A stretch of 64,000 nucleotides of DNA, from assembly GCA_020055645.1 (NCBI GenBank), contig CM034548.1, forward strand, positions 22,040,701 to 22,104,700, read 5' to 3'. Position numbers and translations under genes: made by a program. Shown here piece by piece: positions 36,700 to 48,288 of the stretch (positions within the stretch are counted from its first letter, which is position 1; each line of letters starts with the position of its first letter). This DNA is from Tomocerus qinae (lineage: Eukaryota > Arthropoda > Collembola > Entomobryomorpha > Tomoceridae). Below the pieces are notes generated by a model. The model had not been told where the DNA came from, searched no databases, and worked only from the letters and a program-made list of their open reading frames with translations.

Positions 36700-39600
36700 T
36701 CATAGAAAGTAAAGGACGACAATAAAAGCCATCAGTAAATAATATATTGTTTGATGTGTTGCAGGAACTCCATTACATTCTTCTTCAGCACAGCAGTGTA
36801 ACACCTTGATTTCAAGTAACCCGGGATCTACTGCTGGGGGTTTTTTATTGTTCGTGTTTTTATTTGAGTTGGAATTTGAAGACGAAGAAGGAGCTTGGAG
36901 GAGTTGTCGCACTAAAATCATTAAAAATATATTTAAATATAAAACATTTTCCTGGTATAGCATAATATATCAATTTAGAGACCATAGAACGCTTTTTTAC
37001 AATCAATATCTATTTGTTCGAGGATTGGTTGTAAGAATGCATGTTCCTTGAAAGCTTAGCCTTTAATTTCTTTGCTACTATGCATCATTCGCAAATATCT
37101 CGCCTACTTATTTACGATGATTGCTAATTCACTAGTACTCAATGCTTTTACTTGTGAAAGGTCCACAGAAAGTTTTGTTGCGTGACTAGTAAGTTATAAC
37201 ACATCCGCCTTTCTTATCTAATGCTCCCCGTTTCAACATTTATTGCACTGGCTTTCCATCACCCGATACCGGATAACAGCTTCGTTCGACACAACAGAAC
37301 AGAATTATTCACTGTCCCTTTAAATAGGATTGTCCGAGCAATGACACGAAGCTAATACTTTCCATGTTGTTACTTTTCATGTAGGATGGACGCAATAATG
37401 GACGTTTCTCATTTTCTCTCACCCATGCGATTATCCTCCACATCATAAATTAATATGTAATGACTAGTAATGAGTACCCGTGTTCGGATTTACCATCTGA
37501 TATATTCTAAGAAATATTTGCCACCCTACAGCTCATTACATTTCTTATTCCCGCATCACTTCAGCTCGTTCCCTTCCAATTTATCTTGCCGTTACTATTT
37601 GTATACCAAACTCCTCAGCAACTACCGTATTCTCGTGAAATACGTACCAAAATAGGAGTTCCAATTTACATCTGAATCTGCTTTAACCAACAAATTGTGT
37701 AAACAAGTATTATGTACAATATAGCATATGAAATATCAAATTGTAGAGCTTGTACTACTCTGTAATAATTTTTTGTATCCACAATTTGTGACTTGAAATT
37801 GTTAGTTGAAAAAGTAATAGTCCACCAGGTCTTTTTAGAATAATACTGTGCGTGCGTACCCGATAGGTAGTTAACATATTAAAATTAGATAACAAAATTA
37901 CGACTTTGAAGCACGCACATGTCCTTTCTTAACTTATGATGTATAAGGAATTTGTGTGGGCAGACGCAGACATTGCAAAAAACATTATAGCTGTAGATAG
38001 CAAAAATATTTATAACATTCATTCTCTATGCAATAAAAACTTATTAGCCATAGTGATAATCAAAATGAATTAGCCGTTACAACTTGGGCGTAGCTTGATT
38101 CTACCTCAGTTTCGTAGTTTATCGGGTGAAATAAGGGACTTCAGTCCCCAGTTTTAAATATCAGGACGATGCAATTGACGCGACAATTTGCAGATATTGA
38201 ATGTCGCAATTCTAACATTATTAAATGTCAAGTTTATTACTATTTATCAGCATTTCAGCCTTCAAGTCTGAGACTAGGGAGAGTCAATACAAAGATTGTA
38301 TAAGCATACATATTTACAGATAGAATAAAAAACGTATGATGATATTTGGAAATGATGTTGGACAGAGGAATTATAGGAAATAACTGTATTAGTATGGCTA
38401 TAACATTTTCAAGGGCCAAATCCATAGGAATTTTTCGTGTCTACTGTCATGCGGTTTTACCGCATTTGGAAATTCTAAGTAAAGAACGTATCGATAAATA
38501 GATTTCGAGAGAACAGCTAAACACGGATTGACGAGGCATAGATTTCTAGGTAATCATATTTTTGGCAAGTATCGAGGCCCTATTTGCAAATTGTAATATG
38601 AGATGATCATAATTGCTGAGGTGATTTCAAATGCGGTGAAGAAATAATACGGTACTTGTAAAGTGACATGCAATGCATGTGGAATGGCTTCCCGAAAAAG
38701 GTTTTAAAACTTTTCTTCGCGTTACTGTAAAGAATTTACTTGACTGTTACTGTGTTTTTGTAATAACGCAAAACGTGACGACTGCGTCATGTTGATGAAT
38801 GTTCAGTATACAATCAAATGCACTTCTCACAAAATAGTGTGCTGAACTTTATTTGAAATCGATTAAAAGTTCAACACACGATTAAGTTATTACTGTAAAA
38901 TTTACATTAACATCTCTTCACCCCTGGGTCCAAATTAATTCATTCCCTTTTTCAATGTAGCACCAATAAATATATTTTATGCGTTCTCTGTAGTTTGTTT
39001 TTATCTGATAATCATATTTTTAATCAGGTTAGTTATTCGTTCCCTTTTTTATAAGTTAATTCTCAGCACATTTGCCTTTAGATTTCATTTACAATGTTTT
39101 CTTTGTATTCAATGCGAATATTTTACAAGAATCTCAATGTAAGACGCAAGAAGTCTTGAATCCTACAACAATAAATGATACATCGTATTCTAAAGTAAAA
39201 TACTATGTACTTGTAAGTAAGTATAGGCTAAAGAAGCTAGAATATCATGTCACTTCCTAATCATTTATAATAAAGTGTGATCTTAAAAACCCATTGCTAT
39301 TACTTACTCCGACCTCGATTCGCTAAAATACATGGTTTTATTTTCGTGACATAAATTCAAAAAATGTCAATGTGGATCGGCTAAAAATTGGTACTATTAT
39401 TGCCAGGAAAATTATCACCGGAAAATAGTTAATGTCTCAGAATTATGATATGGGAATTTTGTGTGAGAGGTAAATTAAAATTTATAGCTTAATGACTAAT
39501 AAATGGATTGTTGAGAAACCAATTCTTTTTAATTGTCCACATTGACAAATGGACGTACGCCTACATCTTAAGCATTCTTTCCTGCTACTAGACTTTTCGC

Positions 39601-41310
39601 ATGCTAAAAACAGGATATGATTTTACGGGTAGGGTTACTCACTTAAGTACATAATAAAGTTTTGACGTAAATCTGAGCTAGTCTGTTTAGGTCTATATAG
39701 GTATGGCATTAGTAGCATATGACTTGGCCATAAAGGAGTCAGGTAGGAAAGAAACGTTACAATAATACGTAATGATTAACCTTGATAGAGCGTGGCCAGT
39801 GCAGGAAAATGCCATTGAGAAAATATTTCTTATAGCCCATTGGAAATCTCGTGTCCTCTAAAATCATCGACATTTGTGGTTCATACTCATAAGTTGTCTT
39901 TGAGCACGTATTTTACCGCAAATTTTCTTAAATACCTAAATCTCCCGTGAGATTCAATAATGCTGAGCATGAAAACTGGCTAAGTAACGGCTTATTGATT
40001 GGGATTTTTCTATTTTTGATACCATTTAATCACACATGACGCCGCAGTGAAGGGAATAGGAAGTGCAGTTCTTCCTAGTGCATGCAAAATACAGTGTACA
40101 CCTAAGCAGATGCAGCACGATGTACAAACTATACAGGCACTGATATTATTTCATGATCCAAATTCGTGATGTTTCTTTCTGGATTGAATAATGTCGACTA
40201 GTTTAAGTGACTGACAATGACATCCTCCGAAAGAGAAATAAGTAGTGCACGTCAAATATGTCCTCTAAAAGGTACCTGTGGCTTTAATTATGTAATTACA
40301 CACAATTTTGTAGTAAATACATATTTCTTCAAACTTGGAGTTCTCCACTATCATTAAGGTAACATTAACCTGGATAGCTTTTAATGGACTCTGAAAAGTT
40401 TCTAAAGCTAAAATACATAATTTTATGGTTTCATGTTCTAAAGCCCTAACCACAACGAGAGTAGTTTACTATAGCTTCAAGTATGCCACCAGAAATGTAT
40501 TTACCAGTTTTCATATTAGTAGTTGTCACAAGGAAGCGACAATATTCATATTTACACACACCAAACTAATGAATAATTGAAGTGATTGCATTTTATATGT
40601 ATTTTGTGGTTGTATTTATAGTGCATTACACATTCAGTCCATTATTAATATAGTTGGATGATACAATTTCTGATTTTTAATTCTCTGTGGCGTTGTGGTA
40701 AATAGAAACCACTTTGCACATATAATACGGAATGAAATAGAAATCCTCTTATGATTTCTATTTCAAAAGAACATTTAGTTTTGATTAAAAATGTACCTGG
40801 TCTACGTTTAGGGGGTCCAACGATAAGTTCGTCAGTTCTGGCATCAATGATAGCGCTTATAGATCTTATAGAGCGAGATTTTCGGGGTGGACCTCTACCT
40901 GCACATCTTTTCTTATCTCCGCAGGCTCTGTCCACATGGCCATTCATCAATTCCATTTTCTGTATAAATTTATGTGTCAAAATAAGATTAGAATTCTCAT
41001 GATTCCGAACAAATAATACGAATCTGAATGCATGTAAAGATTTGCATGAATATCGATTTGCTTTTAGAGTAAGTGTTGAAGAGAAAATGAATTGAGTGAC
41101 AAATAATGTTGAACAATCGTTGAATTAACCATTAGATAAGAAAGATTAACTTACGATGCACCTGTCTTCTCTTCTCTGGCAATCGATTAAATGAGTGGAA
41201 TTGTATGTGCTGTCACAGTCTTGGCAGACGTAGCACTTAAAAGCTTGAATTTCATAAAGCGAAATCAAAACCGTCACAGATATGACAAGAACTTTAATTG
41301 AAACACTCAT
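36700..41310 (-). CDS. Ly6/uPAR-type three-finger protein, probably GPI-anchored
   Basis: Exons on the minus strand: 41310-41155, 40959-40797 (or to 40899), 36911-36700, with a 3.9 kb second intron. Phases close to 176 aa (142 aa with the earlier donor). Signal peptide ~1-23 (MSVSIKVLVISVTVLISLYE, then IQA), then a cysteine-rich domain opening F-K-C-Y-V-C-Q-D-C, further Cys in DCQRREDRC and VDRACGDKKRCA, and the family's end mark C-C-x4-C-N (HCCAEEECNG). A C-terminal hydrophobic stretch (YYLLMAFIVVLYFL) with no charged tail suggests GPI attachment. Ten Cys in this layout fit an LU/three-finger domain of an extracellular surface protein. An unusual basic and Ser/Asn/Lys-rich insert lies between the C-terminal Cys pairs. 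The partner is unknown. The start ATG at 41310 is the only in-frame ATG before the signal peptide. Confidence 0.85.
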
Positions 41311-44300
41311 GATCAAAGTAGCTACACTTTGCAAGCTAATTTGTCAATTAGGTACTTTATTTGAGTTGGAACAAAGTATGCAAATATTTGATATTTGCCG
41401 CTGGAGAAAATCTAGTTACATAGACAAGGTTAAAAGTTAAACACGCCACTTTCACCACCACTCGTTATGTTAATTGAAACAGTAGAGTGGAAGAAAGGCC
41501 TTGGAAGGCATTCACTAAAATATTTGATTTATTGTTTCTCTGGTGATATTTCCACTGTGTGGATGATGACTTCTGAAACAATTCGTTGAAACGTATACAT
41601 AATTATATTTAACCAAACAGTCACCAAGTAAATATATATTCGTAGACCACTTTGTTAACGAGCGGAGTATTCGGATGTGTGTGTGAACAGTGTGAAGCTG
41701 ATAATGAGAAAGATAAGATGAGTCATTGGATGTCTAAGGACGGAGTCGAAAGACTGGAAGTCGACGAGAGAGATGAGGAAATGTAAATGACAGACAACGA
41801 AAAATTCTATTGCCTGTTGGGTTTAATTTTAACTAGAGAAAAAGTGGAACAGAGAGCAAGAGGAGGAGGGCATGTTGTTTTTAGGTAGTGGGCTAATGAC
41901 AGTTCACTATTCTAGTCGGAGCGTGGACAGTTTTTCTGAGCTTTGAATGCATGTAAATAGTAGCCCTCTTTAGAGAGTGACTAATGCGAATCTGTGTCGA
42001 TTGCATGTTCAAACTGAAATGACTGTGTACACTATAGACACAAGAATTGAATGGAACTGCTGACTGACTGGTTGAACTATTATAACGGTATTCGTCTGGA
42101 TGGGATAGGAAAACGGGTTAGTTAGAGAGCCGTGTTTAAGAAAGTTGCTCCAAGAGCACCTGAAAAACAAAGTTGCACTGACTTTCTTATCTTTGAGCAT
42201 GAGACCAGAAGTTTGCGTGATCATGATTGAAAAAGGGCAGTTGAGTGGAGAAAGTATATTATGTCACATTTTCCAAGTATACAACATATAAAACATCTTA
42301 TAGTCGAAAAGAGTTGATTGAAGGGAACGGGAGCAAATGCTTTACAGAGACTGGCCTATGCATGGCTGGGCTGCTGACGTGACGTGGATGTCGAGTTTTA
42401 GTCCTTACTCGTGAGTATCAATGTTTTTCATGTTCAATTCCCTGACCGTTTAAATGGAGAAAGGTGCCATGAAATCAACTATTGAATAGGAATTAGGAAA
42501 CACAATGGAAATGAATGCGACGGACGGCTTGGGCCAACCTACCATTCAACTCGGGTTACGTCAGTTTTAAGTGTAGCATTACATGGAATAGTACAATACT
42601 CTCCTACATACACTTCGACACACAAAGGTTACTTAGCTGGCCCAACCAACGACCTCCTTCAATAATGAGTATTGACCACATGAGACCAAACCACTTCTGA
42701 CTCCATTTATTCTTTACTATATCCAGCAAAACCTACTACACATTATTTTCTCACTTTTACCCGGCTATTTACTCCACTCATTAATATACAGCATACCTTA
42801 AGACATCCATCTCTCCTTACTTATTATACTTACACGACCCTCATTCTCCTCCACTCTGCATTGCATTTACCTGCTACATAGCCATGCATAATGTACTTTT
42901 CTACATTTGTACCTACAACCTTTTCTTATTGTAATCTAAACCTTTTTACTCTTAATGAATATCAATCCATCATCATTTTTCGACATTTTATCCAGCCATT
43001 CCCTTTCTTCTGTGTCTTAATTGTACATTCATTTGGCATTGAACCAAACTACCTCCACGAACCACTTACATAATAAACCCTAATATGTAATTAATACTTA
43101 ATTCTACACCCAAACCTCAGAAACTAAGATGTATTGTACACTTTAGGGCAATCTGAGTGCAGTTACGAATTGCATGAACTTTATGGGGACCTACTTATTT
43201 AACATTGCATACTAGTAGCTTAGCTTTACCACACTACTTGTTAAATCCCATTTTAGTCCTTTCAGACTTTATCACATCAAATCCTGGAAGATTATATTTA
43301 CATGGAATTGCGAACAAGGGAAATCTTTTGTTAGCCATCGCACTCTGACATTCCAGTATACTTTTCACGAAAATTTCAGAATGCTGAATTCAGAAAATGA
43401 GAAATTTTATATGAAAATTACAGATTTTGTAGCAAAACACCGAAATCGTACTACAGATATTCAAATATACTTATGTATGGTTGGAGTTTGGACGATGTAA
43501 ACCCCAATATGTAATGCGCAAGTGTATACTGTAATACTCGTGTTTTAGCTGTCATGTCCTAATTAGGTATTTAGCTGTTATTTAGTTTAAAATGAAGTAG
43601 TAAATTTTGCCATTACTATTTACCGTTAATTCCAGATGTTTTCATTATTTTTTGGTATTTTTCGATTTCTGGAAACTGTAATGTGTAAAAGGTACTCCTT
43701 GTTTCTATTTGTTTTCCCTACATACTAAAATCTTAGTGTTTGGACGTTCGTTTGGTTGCGTTTAATATATTATTTACTAGCACATAATTGGTAGGCGTGG
43801 ATTTGTTGGTATTAAATGACTATAGTAATACTCTACCTGTTCTATTAATTGCAAGCATCACGATCCTTTGACGTTTATAGTGGCATAAGTATAGTTTACC
43901 CAAGAACACATCTGGTACTTTACTTGTACAGTGTCGATATTTGCATAATTTTGTTATAATTTCTAGTATTCATCTGCCCCTTTCCCTAATTGCAAGAAAA
44001 GTCAGCTTTCCAATTATATATTTCATTTACTCCTTCTTGTTCCGTAATGATATTCAAGGTCTTGACTTCCTGACCTTCTTAGCCAGTTTCTAACTGCTAG
44101 TAAGTAGTGGTAGTCAAACGCTTCGTTAGTAGACAGCTAATGTCATTTACCACAATGTACACTATGTGTAGTTCTGTTATTTGCATTATTATGCTACGGC
44201 ATCATATTATTTGCATGCTACAATAGTTGGATAATTGTATATCATGCATTTATGCATATAGCCTGGAAATTTAGCTTTTATAACCTTTAGTAAATCTATG

Positions 44301-46208
44301 AGAGGCTATATATTATGTGATTTACCTTGAGAAAACACACTCTTACTGAAAGCACATCCGCCTTGCCTGTGGAGCTTCGAGGTTAACTAAGCTTATCACT
44401 AAAATACACTAAGCACTTTTCCAAATATTTTTTCTGGGCTCTTTATGTGATTTAGTACCAAAGCCAGACGAAATATTATTCACAATTCAGATAACTTCAT
44501 TTCAGGCGCAAATAAATTCTTCCTTCTATACTATGACAGGTTTACTATAAACATACCGGAGACGTTTTGAATGCTCTTGTGTAATTATTACTAATGTGAA
44601 AGATTTAATCCCCGTGAAAATCCCTTTCCATGAAAATACATGCATATTATATTGTTAGGCAAATGTATGTGGGATTTCTCTTAATTGTGATAGTGATGAG
44701 ACTGTTAATTAAGCCAAATCAAAAACTAGGTCTGTAGAATTGTGCTGTCACTGTATGTGAGAATTAATAAACTAAACTTCAAGTCTCTGCTTTGCTTGCT
44801 GGAACAGATTTGTCTTTTGTTTTCACCCTGCTCCGTGATTCCGTCTCAATGTATTTCTCTCTTTCTAATTTTCTGTATCTTCTGTCTCATGTAATCCTGT
44901 GTGCCACTTTTCCTCGATGCTCAATCTTCAAACTTTACTAATATTAATTAGGCTATCCTTTAGTTTGCACGTTCACTGAGTTGAAAGACTAATTTTGCTA
45001 ACTATGACATGTTTGCTTTGTATTCCTATGTTATAACTCACACTCACACGACGACTATAATCTAACATTATTTTGTCAACCTTTAATATTAGTTTCATTT
45101 TTTTTATTTATTTCCTCATTCACTATTTAGTTGCGTAGTTGAGTATAGCTATACCGATTACCTACCCGTATGCCGAAGTTTTAACTTTAATTGGTTGTTT
45201 AAAAAAAAGAATTTCATTTTGAGTTGTTTATAAATTACATCTGATTGTATAAGTATCAAATAGTACACGTAGAATGTAGAACGATGTGACCTAGAACTAA
45301 AGTAGCAAAAATTAGGCTTGAAAGAATTTCTTGCATCCGCACCAAATATTCATATTGTGCATTCCTTCTGTAGCTCAAAGTGGAGAAAACTGCAGGAATT
45401 TAAGAGAGGAATTTGCAGAAACAAATCCATAAGCCTGATATATATATAAGCAAACCAGAACCTAAAAACAAAATACAGCAAAAGCCTATTTCTTTTTTTC
45501 GCTAACTCATGCTTTCTTTCAAATGTTTAAATGTGTGTTGCAGATCATTTTCACATAAAATACACTATGCATAATTGAATAAATTAATTCGAAATTCTTT
45601 ACTAATAATCGTGTACATCTCTTTATTTGAAGAGATAAACCAATAAAGTTACCGATGTTATATGCATATGTATATTGTGTGGACGGGATGAGGAATGTAA
45701 TGCCTATTTTTGCGAAAGTCCACTCTCGGCTACTTCTGGTTTGATTTTACAAAACTGTAAATCATAAAACATGTAATTCGAAACCTGTTGAATACACTTT
45801 TCAACGAATACAGAAAGGTAATTTCATTGCATAAAACACTTTTCCATTTTTTGTAACACCACCCCCAAAAGGCAACCAAAGGGTACTAGATGGCACTTTC
45901 CTACAACTACAGAGAAAATAGAAGACAAGACTCAGAATATGCAAAATACACTAAATATATTTTGTGAGCAGTACAGGAATATTCCTGGTGGTTTTTCGTT
46001 CCATTCTGCCAAGTCCCAAGTCCCAAGTGGTACTGCGGTCAACACTTAGAAGTTAGCGTCAAGTAAAAGTAGACAAAGAACAAAGAAAATAAACTATTTT
46101 ACATTAGGCTACAATCTACTGCTTAAAAGGTTAAGGCATTAGCATTTGGTTAAGTTTCGAAAGAAGCTAATTGCTAACCCATAGTGGACTTCATTGTTTT
46201 ATGCATTT
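41311..46208. other. intergenic region upstream of the Ly6 gene
   Basis: No exon found. The plus strand is strongly G/A-rich at about 41.64-42.45 kb and C/T-rich at about 42.5-43.08 kb, with the switch near 42.5 kb; tandem TGACGTGACG lies at 42374. The rest to 46.2 kb is AT-rich without visible repeats beyond short TA runs. Confidence 0.5.
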
Positions 46209-46466
46209 AATTTGCATAGCATCAAAATGCCTGAATATTCATGGCGTCCTAATTTGCATAGCATTAAAATGCCACATTATTCATGGCATCCTAATTTGCA
46301 TAGGATTCAAATGTCACAATATTCATGGCATCCTAATTTGCATAGCATTCAAATGTCACAATATTCATGGCATCCTAATTTGCATAGCCTGCTACGTTTA
46401 GACGCTAAATGCTATGACTAGTTTGTGTTAACACGGTCTGGTTGGTTTGGGTTAGCTTATGCAAAT
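46209..46466. promoter_or_regulatory. array of octamer (ATTTGCAT) sites at 42-bp period
   Basis: Four full 42-bp units plus a partial fifth place ATTTGCAT at 46210, 46252, 46294, 46336 and 46378, each exactly 42 bp from the next. A sixth octamer in reverse (ATGCAAAT) is at 46459-46466. ATTTGCAT is the classical POU/Oct-factor octamer. Each unit also repeats TTCATGGC. 42 bp is four helical turns, so all sites face the same side of the DNA. The array ends ~225 bp before a TATA box at 46691. The open frames across it encode a 14-residue repeat only because 42 is a multiple of three. The regulatory role is inferred. Confidence 0.65.
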
Positions 46467-46690
46467 TAGATGATTAGCTATTGTACTACGGACGGACCCC
46501 ACTTACGAGGCTATCTTACAGTTGATATCTTAAGGGGTCAAGAAGCAGTCCTGCGCAGAGGATTTCCATGAGGTTGGTGCCATCTCCGATGTCTCCAAGT
46601 TTTCTACCATCCAGTGACTAGTGCCTACTGCCCCCCGTCCCCTTTTTTCATGAGGATAAATTTTCTTTGTTCCATCCTAGTTTTTAAAAC

Positions 46691-46698
46691 TATAAAAG
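46691..46698 (+). promoter_or_regulatory. TATA box of the orphan gene
   Basis: TATAAAAG, with an initiator-like GTCATT about 33 nt downstream (start near 46724). A leader then runs to a good donor (C|GTAAGT at 46870). Confidence 0.65.
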
Positions 46699-46869
46699 CA
46701 AGGTTTCAGTGGAACTAGCAGTCATTGTTGATCAGTCAGCCTTCCGAACAAGTCCTGAAAATCCTCTTTTCGTGCTCATCAATTTCTCCAGCCTAACAAC
46801 ATTTTCAAAGCGTGACAAAAGTGCCAGTGTCCTTTGTTTGTGCCTTCTCATCTGACGAAGAGAAAAATC

Positions 46870-46972
46870 GTAAGTTACCCAAAATATTTAAAATCGAACT
46901 GATAATAATTTTAGTGATAATATTCTGTGGGTTTACAATTTTACTACAGTAATTTTCATTCTTTCCATGCAG
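46870..46972 (+). other. intron in the 5' UTR of the orphan gene
   Basis: Donor GTAAGT and acceptor TTTCCATGCAG frame a 103-bp intron in the leader. The leader from 46724 contains no ATG, and the first ATG after the intron (47012, context GTCAAAATGG) starts the protein. Confidence 0.6.
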
Positions 46973-47011
46973 AAAATTTCCTTGATTTTCATCTACTTGG
47001 AGGCTGTCAAA

Positions 47012-48288
47012 ATGGATTCTGAGTCTTTCAAAAGTGACAATTCCAAATCGCTGAAACGCAAAAACTCCCTACAAATGGATAATGAAAAACGAGCTCGGAG
47101 AGCAAGGTAAAATGTTTTTACACCTACAATTTATTTGAAGACGATGTGCCATTAATTAGTATCAATTTTCTCAAGTTCATTTCAGAAATAAATTATTAAT
47201 TTTGATAAAACTTGATTTTTTCAGGCCTCCTCTGAATTCGTTAAGAAGACAAAAGATACAATTCTTCACACGTCAAACTCTTGGAAATCAATCGTCCGTG
47301 TATGGAGCTCCTGGAAGTGACCGCTGGATTAATGGAGTCGTGAAATTTGTGAATTACTCAAGCGTAACCTCAGATGTGGTGAAGTTTTGGATTGCAAGGG
47401 AGCCTTCTCTAATTGAGGTAATTTCTATTCTGTCAAGTTATTTTCTTAGTTAAATATATCGGTTTTGCATTTTAATAAATAGGATAATTACAATTTTCTA
47501 TCCAGATTAATCAAAATCGTGCTGGAGTCACATTGAGAAGCGACACTCGAAAAATCAGTAGTTCAGAGTCCAGACACACAGACATCGTGAACCTCAGCAG
47601 TAGAACATCTTCCAATCAGCCCAGTTATCCTACATCTTGGTACGACTTCTTCGAAAGTATTTCAAATCAAGATCTTCAAGAACTTTTCTTCGATAATGCT
47701 TCTGATTCCGGAATTTCCGATGCCTCAACAATTATCGTATTACCTCCACACAATGATGTTATTGCTACGGATACAAATGTTCCAGTAGAAAACGTCAACC
47801 AGCATAATCTGAAGACTGATGATATCCCTCAAGAAATACTAGAAGAAGGTTCGTGCCCAGAACTACAGGCGGAAGATATGTGCCAAAATCTACAATCGGA
47901 AGATATCTTCCAGCTAGTGGAAACTCAAGATGGCAAACAAGAAATGCAATATGACGTCTACCAGCAAAATCAACTTGACGCCAACCAGCAAATACAATAT
48001 GACGTTAACCAGCAAATGCAACCTGATGTCAACCAGCAAATGCAACCTGATGCCAACCAGATGCTACTTGAAGATATCGACCGAGTTATCACCCTATTAG
48101 GATTGGGAGACTGTCTTTTATTTAGTTTATTGAAAGCTTGTGTCGATACAAGTGACTTAGAATTAGGTTTAGACGTTGTTCAGAATCTGGAGGGTCTGTT
48201 TAACGACATTTTGAATCGGCTCTGGGAAATCATTTATACAGGTGACATCAGTGGGGGTTTTCACCCTCCTGCATATTTCAGAAATTAA
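47012..48288 (+). CDS. unrecognised 356-aa protein with basic N-terminus and octapeptide repeats
   Basis: Exons: 47012-47106, 47225-47417, 47506-48288; phases close to 356 aa. I recognise no family. Residues ~13-45 are rich in Lys/Arg (KSLKRK, EKRARRAR, SLRRQK), suggesting nuclear import. Residues ~45-96 form a compact exon (GNQSSVYGAP, DRWINGVVKF, SDVVKFW). A Ser/Thr-rich region with DSGISD follows. An acidic Gln-rich part has related pieces LQAEDMCQN and LQSEDIFQ, then about five octapeptides of the type D-V/A-N-Q-Q-M/I-Q-P/Y at ~246-281. The C-terminus ~283-340 looks helical and amphipathic (DRVITLLGLGDCLLFSLLK, NDILNRLWEI). It has its own TATA box, a leader intron and a strong start context, so it is a real gene. 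It could be a fast-evolving regulator or a lineage-specific protein; the sequence does not decide. Confidence 0.82.

Noticed and set aside
46171-46421. Two overlapping 75-codon frames with a 14-residue repeat (NLHSIQMSQYSWHP)
   Set aside because: They arise because the 42-bp DNA repeat is a multiple of three; two frames are open at once, and the position upstream of a TATA box fits regulatory DNA better.
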